DNA of 64,000 nucleotides from JBJXHN01 sp046233135 (GCA_046233135.1 JBJXHN010000001.1:930001-994000), one strand, 5' to 3'; positions 34,701 to 43,618 are shown, counted from the first letter of the stretch. The notes: a model not told the origin generated them from the letters alone. Numbers and translations: made by a program.

Positions 34701-35898
34701 TCAGCGCCTGACTGACCGCCGGCCCCACGCGGCCCTTCACGTCCTCCATGCCGTCCAGGGCCTCGCGGATCAGGCTGCGCAGGGCGCGGGTGCCGTTCCA
34801 CATCTCGTCCCGATAGGCCAGCACCGCTTCGGCCAGCGCGACGGCGCGGCGCGCCTCTTCCCGCTGGGCCAGGAACCCGGAGCCCCCCTCGCCCTGGTCC
34901 ACGGGCGGGGCTTCTGGCGGCACCAGTTCGGACAGCGCGGTTTCCGCCCGTTCAATGGCCCGGAACTGGGCTTCCACCTTCCCCAGGGCCCGGGACAAAT
35001 CACTGTACATGCCGTCGAAATCGGCCACCTGCCCCATGAAATCGGCGACCAGCTCGCCCACCGGCTGGTCCCCCATGGCGCTGACCAGGTTGGCCCGCGT
35101 GGTGGCTTCCTGAAGCCACCGCTGCGCCCGGGCGACGTCGGCGGCATCCTCGGCCACTTCGGCCTGGGCGTCGGCCACATCCCGTTCCGTCCGGGCCTTG
35201 TCCAGGGCGGCCCGCTGTGCCACGTGCCGCCAGTCGGCGCTTTCCCGGGCCATCGGTTCGGCCGCCAGACGGGCCATGTCCAGCTTGGGCAGGTCCTCCG
35301 CCTCCAGCTCGCCCGCGCGCTGCCGCACCAGCAGGGACTCCATCAGCGGCCGCACATCCGCGGCGGCCCGGGCCAGCAGGTCGGCTTCATCGGCCAGCAG
35401 CAGGGAAAGGTTGCGCATTTCGTCCAGCCGGGCGAGGCGTTCCTTGCCCAGGGACACGATCGCGTCAACGGCTTCCGAGCGGCGGGTCCAGCGGTCGACC
35501 ATGGCCTGGGCCGCCTCCAGGGTGTCCGGGGCGGCGGTCATATCGGGGGGGGCCGGCACATCGATGCCGGTGCGGTCCACGGCCAGCCGTTCCAGGGTCG
35601 CTTCCAGCAGCCGGGCGTTATCCAGCCGGGGGGCGCGGCGGGCGATCAGGTCCTGGAACATGGCCACGGCGCTGGCCGCCTTGGCGGCCACGTCTTCGGT
35701 GATCATGTCGGGGAAGGGATCGACCAGCGCTTCCCTGGCATTCCGGGGCGTCTGGGCCATCGCCGGACTGACCAGGGACAAGGCTCCGTTGCCGTCCACG
35801 GCGGGCAGCGTGCTCAGCGCCAGACCGGATACCAGGAGCCCCCGCCCCACCCAACGGGCAACCACACCGGCACCCCGGTTTCCAACGGCCAGCCGCAT
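31774..35898 (-). CDS. Large MscS-family mechanosensitive channel with periplasmic coiled-coil domain
   Basis: A 1374-residue MscK/MscM-like channel. A signal peptide (~1-49, ending AMA-QT) leads into a ~1000-residue periplasmic region of heptad-rich helices, broken by an Ala/Glu/Thr-rich linker around residues 590-630. TM helices lie near ~1050-1130, and the MscS pore domain follows (LASLGIFGLALAFGAQSTLKD, then FLLLEKQLNVGDWVIVNG). It protects against hypo-osmotic shock. I prefer ATG 35898 because a true signal peptide starts there; ATG 35997 adds 33 polar residues. The sulfotransferase gene overlaps its stop. Confidence 0.88.
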   Translation of the reverse strand: MRLAVGNRGAGVVARWVGRGLLVSGLALSTLPAVDGNGALSLVSPAMAQTPRNAREALVDPFPDMITEDVAAKAASAVAMFQDLIARRAPRLDNARLLEATLERLAVDRTGIDVPAPPDMTAAPDTLEAAQAMVDRWTRRSEAVDAIVSLGKERLARLDEMRNLSLLLADEADLLARAAADVRPLMESLLVRQRAGELEAEDLPKLDMARLAAEPMARESADWRHVAQRAALDKARTERDVADAQAEVAEDAADVARAQRWLQEATTRANLVSAMGDQPVGELVADFMGQVADFDGMYSDLSRALGKVEAQFRAIERAETALSELVPPEAPPVDQGEGGSGFLAQREEARRAVALAEAVLAYRDEMWNGTRALRSLIREALDGMEDVKGRVGPAVSQALTLDVLSQLLQERSESAGVTVPAEAQGDRYAARLTRLRESGATLAEQETALAARLEELDDAVTAGFAARSEARRALNTHKQVLAREEEWTVFIQDLQDLDAPALIQAFEEANAAYRESAAQLPAIEQAVDSRAEALAAALEGIKAQVDPVQLTVREQPEGFSTWLAAQNLRIEAPPVDTAAAAAAAEGAAAATAEAESTGEEHHTSSAEGEAAATAATPQGEAATHAAADAGRDEPSRAVVWLRSLRELRDGTVVRRRTFYQDAQSLRIEVGGELDQIQAALTVQKDNSQAVLDSARRAWAAAALLRRRVREGGIEDAALPEGVADWTSREALERASSVNGRVMAVLAQLDGPRAELDSLKILDGLINPLEDWRETLSRNTEELSDFIRLREVYGTIAEFDAMDPLQRRQIESEIAERIAADLGSYKVLSDYFASSETKNIDELLNRYYERLIVNERRVENLGERQGILVKLSEQTLQTRELLQGLRDGVAEVVTLAEQRLAVQTALVQAALNPLQASDILATVNEQTGGSLTAADIPQLPHGDDEEKLREARNALINGLNGDWALASGYGMWLRELDMMIAPLGGLDQRVEGYQDLNARLDATRDDIQRTIGRLVGYSPNELQRLVTDGALGDRERQQLAMGEIGSLRVQRESALKDSALLSLAALVIIPLVGLAVVLLARMVGSFIVSRAAKREAEEPGTTERVRTLNRILQTMITFGAVALSIIYMLQSVNIDVGPLIASLGIFGLALAFGAQSTLKDVFAGFFLLLEKQLNVGDWVIVNGTVGMVESIDLRLTTIRDWQKGGLNYISNGDISSVMNWCRGSEDNPMIKGQKKNSGVGNSWVRFYVTFDSDPEKVVAILREQAELFKTDEVHGHKINDIWVDPGINKIHPDTRCFEFRVLLLGNISIWGAGRAYQNRAVKALVDAGISLPQARINVTNLPPMELLASGQGIEALPGIEGADRDGPDMEPGPGR

Positions 35899-36174
35899 AC
35901 CACGTCCCCCCTGTTTGCTTGCTTGCACCGCCTCTCCTGCCAAGGAAACGGTGATCCTTCCCACGCGGGCATCCCCTGGCTGCGGCCCGGTCTCCATTTG
36001 ACCGCGTCACCCTTTGATCGTGCCCCCCCTTCGGCCAAGACGCACGCAGGCCGAAAAAATCGGATTTGCCCGCCGGGACAATACCATGGAGGGTAATCCG
36101 CTTTCCAGACTTCACAAAAATTTTGCAAAGCTATCGGCTGTAACAGCGGTCCTGCCGTTACGCTTCCGACGCGA

Positions 36175-36648
36175 TCAACGCTGCAACAGGCCGTGGCGGC
36201 GGTGCCATTCTTCCAGGGACTCCGGGGGATAGTGGTCATGGACCTGATCGCCGGGCGCGATATCGGCACGGACCCAGGCGGGTTTCGAGGCAAGCATGAT
36301 GTGTACCGTTTCCGGCGGCACCGGCAGGGGGGTATCGATCGCACCGGCCAGGGGGTGGATCAGCTCCGGCCAGCGGGGATCCCACAGCCACAGCGCCGTG
36401 CCGCAGCGGCCACAGAAGCGCCGTTCGGCCGGGCTGGCCTTGCCGTCGATCAGGGCATGGAAGACGGAGATCGCCTCCGCCCCGTCCACGGTCAGGGTCT
36501 CGGCCAGACCACCCAGGTTGATGGCATAGCCCGCCGCCCCGGCCGTCTTGCGGCAGATGGAGCAATAGCAGCGCATGTAGGGCACGGGCGCATAGGCGGT
36601 CAGGGAAAACCGTACGGCACCGCAGTGGCATGACCCCTGAAGATGCAT
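36175..36648 (-). CDS. GFA/CENP-V family zinc-binding protein
   Basis: A 157-residue protein of the glutathione-dependent formaldehyde-activating (GFA) fold. The zinc-binding cysteines appear as SCHCGAVRF, RCYCSICRK and RRFCGRCGTALW, all intact. Members act on glutathione adducts or have unknown roles. It follows the TetR gene on the same strand by 23 bp, and an alternative ATG at 36675 would overlap the tetR stop, so it may be co-transcribed with the regulator. Confidence 0.87.
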   Translation of the reverse strand: MHLQGSCHCGAVRFSLTAYAPVPYMRCYCSICRKTAGAAGYAINLGGLAETLTVDGAEAISVFHALIDGKASPAERRFCGRCGTALWLWDPRWPELIHPLAGAIDTPLPVPPETVHIMLASKPAWVRADIAPGDQVHDHYPPESLEEWHRRHGLLQR

Positions 36649-36671
36649 GGGGGGGGCTCCTTGCCTGGTGG

Positions 36672-37286
36672 TCATTCGTCGCGAACAGGTACCAGACAGG
36701 TGGGGTCCGCCATGGGGACCACAAGGGTGTCGGGATCCCGCAAGGCGCGGTCCAGCAGCGCCAAGGCCACGGCCGTGTCCGGGACTTCGGCGGAAAACAG
36801 GATGCGATAGATCAGCGGTGCGATCACGAAGTCGAGCAGAACCGCGTGGGGCAGCGCCCGTTCTCCCCGTGCCCGCGCCCGCTCCGCCATCACCGCGAAC
36901 TGGCAGCTCAGCCGCCGCGCGCATTCCCCGGCGTTGAGGGGATCGGAACAGCCTGCCACATCCCGCAGCATGCGCCGTCCCGGGTCGGATGACATCTCTT
37001 CCAGGTATTGCGTCAGCCAGGCTTCCAGATCGCTCCGGTACGAGCCGCAGTCCGGCGGCGGGCCATCGGGGTGCAGGTTCTCCACCGCCACGTCCGAAAG
37101 CAGCTGGGCGAGGTCGCCCCACCGGCGATAGATCGTCGACGGCGTCACCCCCGCCCGGGCCGCCACCGCCGGTACGGTCAAGGCATCCCGCCCGGCCTCC
37201 GCCTCCATCTCCCGAACGGCGCGATGCACCGCCTCCTGAACCCGCGCGCTGCGTCCTCCCGGTCGCGGTCCCTTCTTCACACCCAT
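36672..37286 (-). CDS. TetR/AcrR family transcriptional regulator
   Basis: A 204-residue repressor with an N-terminal helix-turn-helix (LTVPAVAARAGVTPSTIYRRWGD, ~37-59) and a C-terminal ligand-binding domain of TetR_C type. It is divergent from the MFS efflux gene, and the 119-bp intergenic region has a 23-bp palindrome, so it probably represses that transporter and itself until an effector binds. Confidence 0.9.
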   Translation of the reverse strand: MGVKKGPRPGGRSARVQEAVHRAVREMEAEAGRDALTVPAVAARAGVTPSTIYRRWGDLAQLLSDVAVENLHPDGPPPDCGSYRSDLEAWLTQYLEEMSSDPGRRMLRDVAGCSDPLNAGECARRLSCQFAVMAERARARGERALPHAVLLDFVIAPLIYRILFSAEVPDTAVALALLDRALRDPDTLVVPMADPTCLVPVRDE

Positions 37287-37321
37287 CGCCTCAGCCGCCC
37301 TTCCTGCTCCCCGGCCCCGCT

Positions 37322-37344
37322 TTAACGCAAAATATTTGCATTAA
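37322..37344. promoter_or_regulatory. Candidate TetR operator
   Basis: A 23-bp near-perfect palindrome, TTAA-C-GCAAA-ATA-TTTGC-A-TTAA, lies between the divergent tetR and MFS genes. Only one position in each half is unpaired. Length and site are typical of TetR-family operators. Confidence 0.7.
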
Positions 37345-37405
37345 GACCGCTTTCCCCTCACAATCCCTAACGCACATTTTTAGCTTTTTGAAAAAGGGTC
37401 TGTCC

Positions 37406-38620
37406 ATGTCCGATCTCCCTGCGGCGCCCTCGGCGCCGGCCTCTCGGACTCTGCTGGTGCATTCGGTGACCTTGGTCGGTTTTCTCATGGCGTCGGGCGC
37501 GCCCACGCCGCTGTACAGGCTGTATCAGGATCATTGGTCGTTCTCGCCCATGCTTCTGACGGTGATCTTCGGGGTTTATGCCCTGGCGCTGCTGTCTTCG
37601 CTGGTCATTGCCGGGGCGCTGTCCGATCACATCGGGCGGCGGCCGGTCATCAGCCTCGCGCTGGTGCTTGAAATCGGCGCCATGGCCCTGTTTCTGGCTG
37701 CCGCCGGACCCGGATGGCTGATCGCCGCCCGTCTGCTCCAGGGGGTGGCCACCGGGCTTGCCACATCGGCCCTGGGGGCGGCACTGATCGATCTGGACCG
37801 GGACCGCGGAGCCTTGACCAACAGCCTCGCTCCGATGAGCGGACTGGCCCTGGGCGCCCTCGGGACGACGGCCCTGACCCAGCTGGCTCCCCTGCCGCTG
37901 CATCTGGTCTTTTTTATCTTGCTGGCCCTGTTCGCTATCCAGCTTGGCCTGACCTGGCGCACGCCCGAAACCTCTCCCGGACGCCCGGGTGTCATGCGGT
38001 CCCTGGTGCCGAGCATCAGCGTCCCGAAAGCCGCCCGGGCGGAGCTGCTGGCGGTCACCCCCATCAACTGCGCTCTGTGGGCTCTGGGGGGCTTCTACCT
38101 GTCCCTGATGCCGTCGCTGATTGCCCGGGTCACCGGATCGTCCTCCGCCTGGCTGGGCGGGTTGAGTGTCGCCGCCCTGACCCTGAGCGGCGCGGGCGCG
38201 ATACTGCTCGTGCGCCGGCGGTCGCCGACCGGTGTTCTGCTGTTCGGCAGCGTCCTTTTGCTGATCGGCATCCCGCTGATTCTTGCCGGCGCCGATGCGG
38301 GATATCCGGTGGTTCTGGTTCTCGGGTCCGTGACCGCCGGTGTGGGGTTCGGCGCCGGGTTCCTGGGGGCCGTCCGCAGACTCATGCCCTTGGCCGCCCC
38401 CAACGAGCGCGCCGGTCTGATGGCGGCCTTCTATGTGGAGAGCTATCTGGCCCACGCCCTGCCTGCCATGCTGGCCGGCGCGCTGGCCCGCGACCTGGAT
38501 CTGCTGACCGTGGCCAACCTTTATGGCGGGATCCTGGTCTTGCTGGTTGCGGCCAGCGTCGCCTTCACCCTCGCCCGTCATCGGATGAGCGGTTGCCTGG
38601 CCGAAGAAAGGCTACCGTGA
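37406..38620 (+). CDS. MFS efflux transporter
   Basis: A 12-helix MFS protein of 404 residues with the loop motif GALSDHIGRRPVISLAL, characteristic of drug or small-molecule exporters. Divergent from a TetR repressor with a shared palindromic operator, it is likely induced by its own substrate. The last codons of the gene coincide with one copy of a 23-bp repeat whose other copy overlaps the tRNA-Val 3' end. Confidence 0.88.
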   Translation: MSDLPAAPSAPASRTLLVHSVTLVGFLMASGAPTPLYRLYQDHWSFSPMLLTVIFGVYALALLSSLVIAGALSDHIGRRPVISLALVLEIGAMALFLAAAGPGWLIAARLLQGVATGLATSALGAALIDLDRDRGALTNSLAPMSGLALGALGTTALTQLAPLPLHLVFFILLALFAIQLGLTWRTPETSPGRPGVMRSLVPSISVPKAARAELLAVTPINCALWALGGFYLSLMPSLIARVTGSSSAWLGGLSVAALTLSGAGAILLVRRRSPTGVLLFGSVLLLIGIPLILAGADAGYPVVLVLGSVTAGVGFGAGFLGAVRRLMPLAAPNERAGLMAAFYVESYLAHALPAMLAGALARDLDLLTVANLYGGILVLLVAASVAFTLARHRMSGCLAEERLP

Positions 38621-38751
38621 GATAGGAAAAATGGTGGAGGAGAACGGACAAAATCCGAACCCGACACACGCGGCCGACCGGCCGCCGGGCGAAGCCCGCC
38701 CCATCGGAGGCGGTCGCGAAGCGACCTGCCGTGAGATATGGAAAATGGTGG
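38615..38751. repeat. Pair of 23-bp direct repeats, one at the tRNA-Val 3' end
   Basis: CCGTGAGATA-type repeats at 38615-38637 and 38729-38751 match at 21 of 23 positions. The second copy includes the last six bases of tRNA-Val; the first overlaps the end of the MFS gene. The 91 bp between them contain small hairpins but no gene. This may be a scar of a tRNA-targeted insertion or a local duplication. Confidence 0.6.
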
Positions 38752-38821
38752 GCGGTGACGGGTTCGAACCGCCGACCCCGTGGGTGTAAACCACGTGCTC
38801 TTCCAGCTGAGCTAACCGCCC
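38746..38821 (-). tRNA. tRNA-Val (anticodon TAC)
   Basis: A complete cloverleaf on the minus strand: 7-bp acceptor GGGCGGT/ACCGCCC, D-arm with TAGCTCAGCTGG, anticodon loop TTTACAC (anticodon TAC, valine), T-arm GGTTCGAACC and an encoded CCA at 38746-38748. The length is 76 nt. Confidence 0.95.
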
Positions 38822-38931
38822 CAAAAAAGACTCAAATATCTCTAAAATAAAGCGGGTTCGTTGACCCCGCGCTCCCTTCCCGGCGTCCGGCCTGCCGGTG
38901 ACGCGGGGAAAGGAGTCGTGGACACGCTAAC

Positions 38932-38963
38932 AGCGCATCGGACGGCTGTCCGACCGATGCGCT
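38932..38963 (-). terminator. Hairpin after the HU gene
   Basis: A 10-bp perfect stem (38932-38941 and 38954-38963) lies 23 bp downstream of the HU stop on the minus strand. No clear T-run follows. Confidence 0.45.
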
Positions 38964-38986
38964 TTCGCGGCGAATCCGAAACTGGA

Positions 38987-39259
38987 TTAGTTCACAGCGT
39001 CCTTCAGACCCTTGCCGGGCTTGAACTTCGGCTGCTTGGACTCAGGAATATTGATCTTTTCGCCGGTCCGCGGGTTGCGGCCTTCAGACGCGGCACGCTT
39101 GGCGACCGTAAAAGTGCCGAAGCCCACCAGTCGGACTTCCTGGTCGTCTTTCAGAGCGTCGGTGATGGCTTCGAACACACCATCAACGGCTTTTGCCGCG
39201 TCAGCCTTGGACAGCTCCGCGCTTTCGGCAACGGCGGCAATGAGATCATTTTTATTCAC
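38987..39259 (-). CDS. hup: HU family DNA-binding protein
   Basis: A 90-residue histone-like nucleoid protein. The sequence MNKNDLIAAVAESAELSKAD and the DNA-contacting arm GFGTFTVAKRAASEGRNPRTGEK are standard. The start is GTG 39259 after AAAAGGGGTTGG; longer frames upstream have no similarity. It lies directly downstream of lon, a neighbourhood shared by many proteobacteria, with its own upstream region of ~290 bp that also holds the lon terminator. Confidence 0.96.
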   Translation of the reverse strand: MNKNDLIAAVAESAELSKADAAKAVDGVFEAITDALKDDQEVRLVGFGTFTVAKRAASEGRNPRTGEKINIPESKQPKFKPGKGLKDAVN

Positions 39260-39500
39260 GTGCCAACCCCTTTTTTCCACGTTAACGATCAGATGATGCG
39301 AAACGTCGCTACGCACCTTGTTATGGGTAGCGCGAAGTCTAGACCGCTCCATTTAACGGCGTCAATCGCCGAATCCCCGGTTTTCCTGGGTTTGAGGCGC
39401 TTTCCCGCCTTCCTGTGGCGCGGCTTCCACCGGCCCTCATCCCATTCGCCGGGATCTGAACGCAACAATTTCGCAACATTTCGCATACAAGCTCAAAGAA

Positions 39501-39533
39501 AACGGACCCGCCGAGTCTTTCGACGGGTCCGTT
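39501..39533 (-). terminator. Terminator of lon
   Basis: A 10-bp stem (39501-39510, 39524-39533; 13-nt loop) is followed on the minus strand by TTCTTTGAG, 20 bp after the lon stop. Confidence 0.75.
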
Positions 39534-39553
39534 CCTCGATACCGACAAAAAGT

Positions 39554-41989
39554 TTAGTGCGTGATCACCGAGTCTCCGGTGTCCTTGGCGTCTTCTCCGG
39601 CAACGGCTCCGGGCTTGGCATCCACATCATCGGACTCGGGTTCCGTCCATTCGATGGGCGTCAAAGCTTCGGTCAGGGCATGGCCCAGGACTTCCTCGCC
39701 GTGGGACACGGGGATGATGGTCAGCCCGCGTTTCACGTTGTCGGGAATCTCGGCCAGGTCCTTTTCGTTGTCCTTGGGGATCAGCACCGTGGTGATTCCC
39801 CCGCGCAGGGCCGCCAGCAGCTTTTCCTTCAGACCGCCGATGGGCAGGACACGACCGCGCAGGGTGATTTCCCCGGTCATGGCCACATCCTTGCGCACCG
39901 GAATGCCGGTCATGCAGGACACGATAGACGTGACCATGGCCACACCGGCGGACGGACCGTCCTTGGGCGTTGCCCCTTCCGGCACGTGGACGTGCACATC
40001 GCGCTTTTCGAAGTACGTGGGCTTGATCCCGAAGCCGACGGCGCGCGACCGCACGAAGGACCGGGCGGCCTGCACGCTTTCCTTCATCACGTCGCCCAGC
40101 TGTCCGGTCAGGGTCACCGCCCCCTTGCCGCCGGGCATCATCACCGCTTCGATGGACAGCAGCTCACCCCCCACCTCGGTCCAGGCCAGGCCGGTGGTCA
40201 CGCCCACCAGATCTTCCCGTTCGGCCTCGCCGTAGCGGAACTTGCGCACGCCGGCGTATTTTTCCAGCGTCCGGCGGGTCACGGCGATCTTGGTCTTCGC
40301 GCCCTTCTTCAGCAGGATTTCCTTGGTGGCCTTCCGGGTCAGATTGGCCAGTTCGCGTTCCAGGTTCCGCACCCCGGCTTCGCGGGTGTAATAGCGGATC
40401 AGGTCCCGCAGGGCATCGTCGGAGATCGACCATTCGCCCCGCCGCAGGCCGTTGGCCTTGATCTGCTTGGGGATCAGGTGACGCTTGGCGATCTCGACCT
40501 TTTCGTCCTCGGTGTAGCCGGACAGGCGGATGATCTCCATGCGGTCCAGCAGCGGCTGCGGCATGCGCAGGCTGTTGGCCGTGGTCATGAACATCACGTC
40601 CGACAGATCGTAGTCCACCTCCAGATAGTGGTCGTTGAAGGTGTTGTTCTGTTCGGGGTCCAGCACCTCCAGCAATGCCGAGGACGGATCGCCCCGCCAG
40701 TCGGCCCCCAGCTTGTCGATCTCGTCAAGCAGGAAGAACGGGTTGGACGACTTGGCCTTGCGCATGCCCTGGATGATCTTGCCGGGCATGGAGCCGATGT
40801 AGGTGCGCCGGTGACCCCGGATTTCGCTTTCATCCCGCACGCCGCCCAGGCTCATGCGCACGAAGTTGCGCCCGGTGGCCTTGGCGATGGACTTGCCCAG
40901 CGAGGTCTTGCCGACCCCCGGCGGTCCGACGAGGCAGAGGATCGGCCCCTTCAACTGCCGGGTGCGCAGCTGCACCGCGAGGTATTCAAGAATGCGGTCC
41001 TTGACCTTCTCCAGCCCGTAATGCTCGTCATCGAGCACCTTCTGGGCCACCTTCAGGTCCTTCTTGATCCGGGTCCGCTTGTTCCACGGAATGGAGACCA
41101 TCCAGTCGAGGTAGTTGCGCACCACCGTGGCCTCGGCGGACATGGGGCTCATGTTGCGCAGCTTCTTCAGCTCGCCCATGGCTTTCTCGTGGGCTTCCTT
41201 GGTGAGCTTGACCTCGTTGATCTTCTCTTCCAGCTCCTGAAGCTCGTCGCGGCCGTCGTCGCCTTCGCCCAGTTCCTTCTGGATCGCCTTCAGCTGTTCG
41301 TTCAGGTAGTACTCGCGCTGGGTCTTCTCCATCTGCCGCTTGACGCGGGAGCGGATCTTCTTTTCCACCTGCAGAACGCCGATTTCCGATTCCATCGAGG
41401 AATAGATGCGCTCCAGCCGCTCGGCGATCGTTTCGGTTTCCAGCAGTTCCTGCTTGTCGGCGATCTTCAGCACCAGATGCGAGGCAACCGTATCGGCCAG
41501 CTTGCCCGGGTCCTCGATCTGATTGATGGACACCAGCACTTCCGGCGGGATCTTCTTGTTGAGCTTGATGTACTGCTCGAACTGATTGATCACCGAACGG
41601 GACAGGGCTTCCAGCTCCTGCTGGTCACCGGTGTCCTCGGGCAGGGTTTCGACTTCCGCCTCGAAGAAGTCCTCGCGTTCGGTATAGCTGTGGATGCGCG
41701 CGCGCTGGCCGCCTTCCACCAGGACCTTCACGGTGCCGTCGGGCAGCCGCAGCAGCTGCAGGACCGTGGAGACCGTGCCGACGCCATAGATGTCGTCGCC
41801 GGTCGGATCGTCCTGGGAGGCACTCTTCTGCGCCACAAGCAGGATCTGCTTGTCTTCCCGCATCACGTCTTCCAGCGCCTTGACCGACTTGTCCCGGCCG
41901 ACGAACAGCGGAACGATCATATGCGGAAAGACGACAATGTCCCGAAGGGGCAGAACAGGGAGAATGGAGGTGGATCCCGTGGTGCTCAC
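39554..41989 (-). CDS. lon: ATP-dependent protease Lon
   Basis: LonA protease degrading damaged and regulatory proteins in the cytoplasm. The 811 residues comprise the N-terminal substrate domain (LPLRDIVVFPHMIVPLFVGR), the AAA+ module with Walker A GPPGVGKTSLGKSIA and the protease domain with the catalytic serine in KDGPSAGVAM plus the later lysine in GGLKEKLLAA. The acidic C-terminal ~35 residues are a lineage-specific tail. It follows clpX on the same strand after 360 bp. Confidence 0.98.
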   Translation of the reverse strand: MSTTGSTSILPVLPLRDIVVFPHMIVPLFVGRDKSVKALEDVMREDKQILLVAQKSASQDDPTGDDIYGVGTVSTVLQLLRLPDGTVKVLVEGGQRARIHSYTEREDFFEAEVETLPEDTGDQQELEALSRSVINQFEQYIKLNKKIPPEVLVSINQIEDPGKLADTVASHLVLKIADKQELLETETIAERLERIYSSMESEIGVLQVEKKIRSRVKRQMEKTQREYYLNEQLKAIQKELGEGDDGRDELQELEEKINEVKLTKEAHEKAMGELKKLRNMSPMSAEATVVRNYLDWMVSIPWNKRTRIKKDLKVAQKVLDDEHYGLEKVKDRILEYLAVQLRTRQLKGPILCLVGPPGVGKTSLGKSIAKATGRNFVRMSLGGVRDESEIRGHRRTYIGSMPGKIIQGMRKAKSSNPFFLLDEIDKLGADWRGDPSSALLEVLDPEQNNTFNDHYLEVDYDLSDVMFMTTANSLRMPQPLLDRMEIIRLSGYTEDEKVEIAKRHLIPKQIKANGLRRGEWSISDDALRDLIRYYTREAGVRNLERELANLTRKATKEILLKKGAKTKIAVTRRTLEKYAGVRKFRYGEAEREDLVGVTTGLAWTEVGGELLSIEAVMMPGGKGAVTLTGQLGDVMKESVQAARSFVRSRAVGFGIKPTYFEKRDVHVHVPEGATPKDGPSAGVAMVTSIVSCMTGIPVRKDVAMTGEITLRGRVLPIGGLKEKLLAALRGGITTVLIPKDNEKDLAEIPDNVKRGLTIIPVSHGEEVLGHALTEALTPIEWTEPESDDVDAKPGAVAGEDAKDTGDSVITH

Positions 41990-42349
41990 GTGAAGTCCTT
42001 TCTTTCGGCTGATGACGACCGCCCAAGTCGTGGCGCGGACCGCCGGGTCGTGGCCAATCCCCCCTCCAAGTCTTTCAGACCTTGGTTACCTGCCATCCCG
42101 CGCCGCTGCTTTTGAAGCAGCCGTACCGTTGACTGGAACGCCTGCGGCGGGGTGGCAGTGAAAGGACCGCCAATTCTTTATATGTAGCGCGTCAATCGAA
42201 CCGGTCAAGTGAGCCTGAGAGTCCGACGGCCACCCCCTACCCCACAGGGCGGGCCGCCGACCTTTCGGGTCGGGGCCGGCCGGTCCGCGCCGATGATCCC
42301 GATGGATCGCGGCGTCACCGGCCCCCGGCCTTTCCCCCGGCCTTCGCGA
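41990..42349 (-). promoter_or_regulatory. lon upstream region with candidate promoter
   Basis: This 360-bp gap between clpX and lon has no gene. On the minus strand TTGACC (complement of 42203-42208), a 16-bp spacer and TACATA (complement of 42181-42186) form a plausible sigma70 promoter about 190 bp before lon. No convincing sigma32 site was found by eye. Confidence 0.4.
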
Positions 42350-43618
42350 TCAGGCGCTGGTACCCTCGGCGGAGGTCGCCTTGTCGGAGTAGATGAACAG
42401 CGGCTTGGCGCGGCCTTCGACCACTTCCTTGTTCACCACCACCTCGTCGACCCCGTCCATGCCCGGCAGGTCGAACATGGTGTCCAGCAGGATGCCTTCC
42501 ATGATCGACCGCAGGCCACGCGCACCGGTCTTGCGGGCGATGGCCTTCTGGGAAATGGCGCGCAGGGCGTCGTCCTTGAACTCCAGATGGGTGTTTTCCA
42601 TCTCGAACAGGCGCTGGTACTGCTTGACCAGGGCGTTCTTGGGCGAAGTCAGGATGTCCACCAGGGCATCCTCGTCCAGGTCTTCCAGCGTGGCGATCAC
42701 CGGCAGACGGCCGACGAATTCCGGGATCAGACCGTATTTCAGCAGATCTTCCGGCTCCACCTCGCGCAGCACTTCTCCGGTGCGGCGGCTTTCCGGTTCC
42801 CGAACGTCGGCCCCGAAGCCGATGGACGAGCCCTTGCCCCGGTGGGAAATGATCTTGTCCAGGCCGGCGAAGGCCCCCCCGCAGATGAACAGGATGTTGG
42901 TGGTGTCCACCTGCAGGAATTCCTGCTGGGGATGCTTGCGCCCGCCCTGCGGCGGAACGGACGCCACCGTGCCTTCCATGATCTTCAGCAGGGCCTGCTG
43001 CACCCCTTCCCCGGACACGTCGCGGGTGATGGAGGGGTTGTCGGACTTGCGGGAGATCTTGTCGATCTCGTCGATGTAGACGATACCGCGCTGGGCGCGC
43101 TCCACATTGTAGTCCGAGGCCTGAAGCAGCTTCAGGATGATGTTTTCCACGTCCTCGCCCACATAGCCCGCTTCGGTCAGCGTGGTGGCGTCGGCCATGG
43201 TGAAGGGCACATCCAGAATGCGCGCCAGGGTCTGGGCCAGCAGGGTCTTGCCGCAACCGGTGGGGCCGACCAGCAGGATGTTGGACTTGGCCAGTTCCAC
43301 GTCGCTGTTCTTCGAGGCATGGGACAATCGTTTATAGTGGTTGTGCACCGCCACGGAGAGCACCCGCTTGGCGTGGGGCTGGCCGATCACGTAATCGTCC
43401 AGCACCTTCTGAATTTCCTTCGGGGACGGCACGCCATCCCGCGATTTGACCAGATTGGTCTTATGCTCTTCGCGAATGATGTCCATGCACAATTCGACGC
43501 ATTCATCACAGATGAACACGGTGGGTCCCGCGATCAGTTTGCGGACCTCGTGCTGGCTCTTCCCGCAGAACGAGCAGTAGAGGGTGTTCTTTGAATCACC
43601 GCCCGAAGACTTCGACAT
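42350..43618 (-). CDS. clpX: ATP-dependent Clp protease ATP-binding subunit ClpX
   Basis: AAA+ unfoldase that feeds substrates to ClpP. The 422 residues start with the C4 zinc-binding domain (YCSFCGKSQHEV and FICDECVELC), then Walker A GPTGCGKTLLAQTLA, Walker B IVYIDEIDK and the ClpP-binding loop region (EFVGRLPV follows it). It is 292 bp downstream of clpP in the conserved tig-clpP-clpX-lon order. Confidence 0.98.
   Translation of the reverse strand: MSKSSGGDSKNTLYCSFCGKSQHEVRKLIAGPTVFICDECVELCMDIIREEHKTNLVKSRDGVPSPKEIQKVLDDYVIGQPHAKRVLSVAVHNHYKRLSHASKNSDVELAKSNILLVGPTGCGKTLLAQTLARILDVPFTMADATTLTEAGYVGEDVENIILKLLQASDYNVERAQRGIVYIDEIDKISRKSDNPSITRDVSGEGVQQALLKIMEGTVASVPPQGGRKHPQQEFLQVDTTNILFICGGAFAGLDKIISHRGKGSSIGFGADVREPESRRTGEVLREVEPEDLLKYGLIPEFVGRLPVIATLEDLDEDALVDILTSPKNALVKQYQRLFEMENTHLEFKDDALRAISQKAIARKTGARGLRSIMEGILLDTMFDLPGMDGVDEVVVNKEVVEGRAKPLFIYSDKATSAEGTSA

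Noticed and set aside
38612..38824. A 70-codon minus-strand frame across the tRNA-Val.
   Set aside because: It reads through the tRNA and the short repeats; no family similarity.
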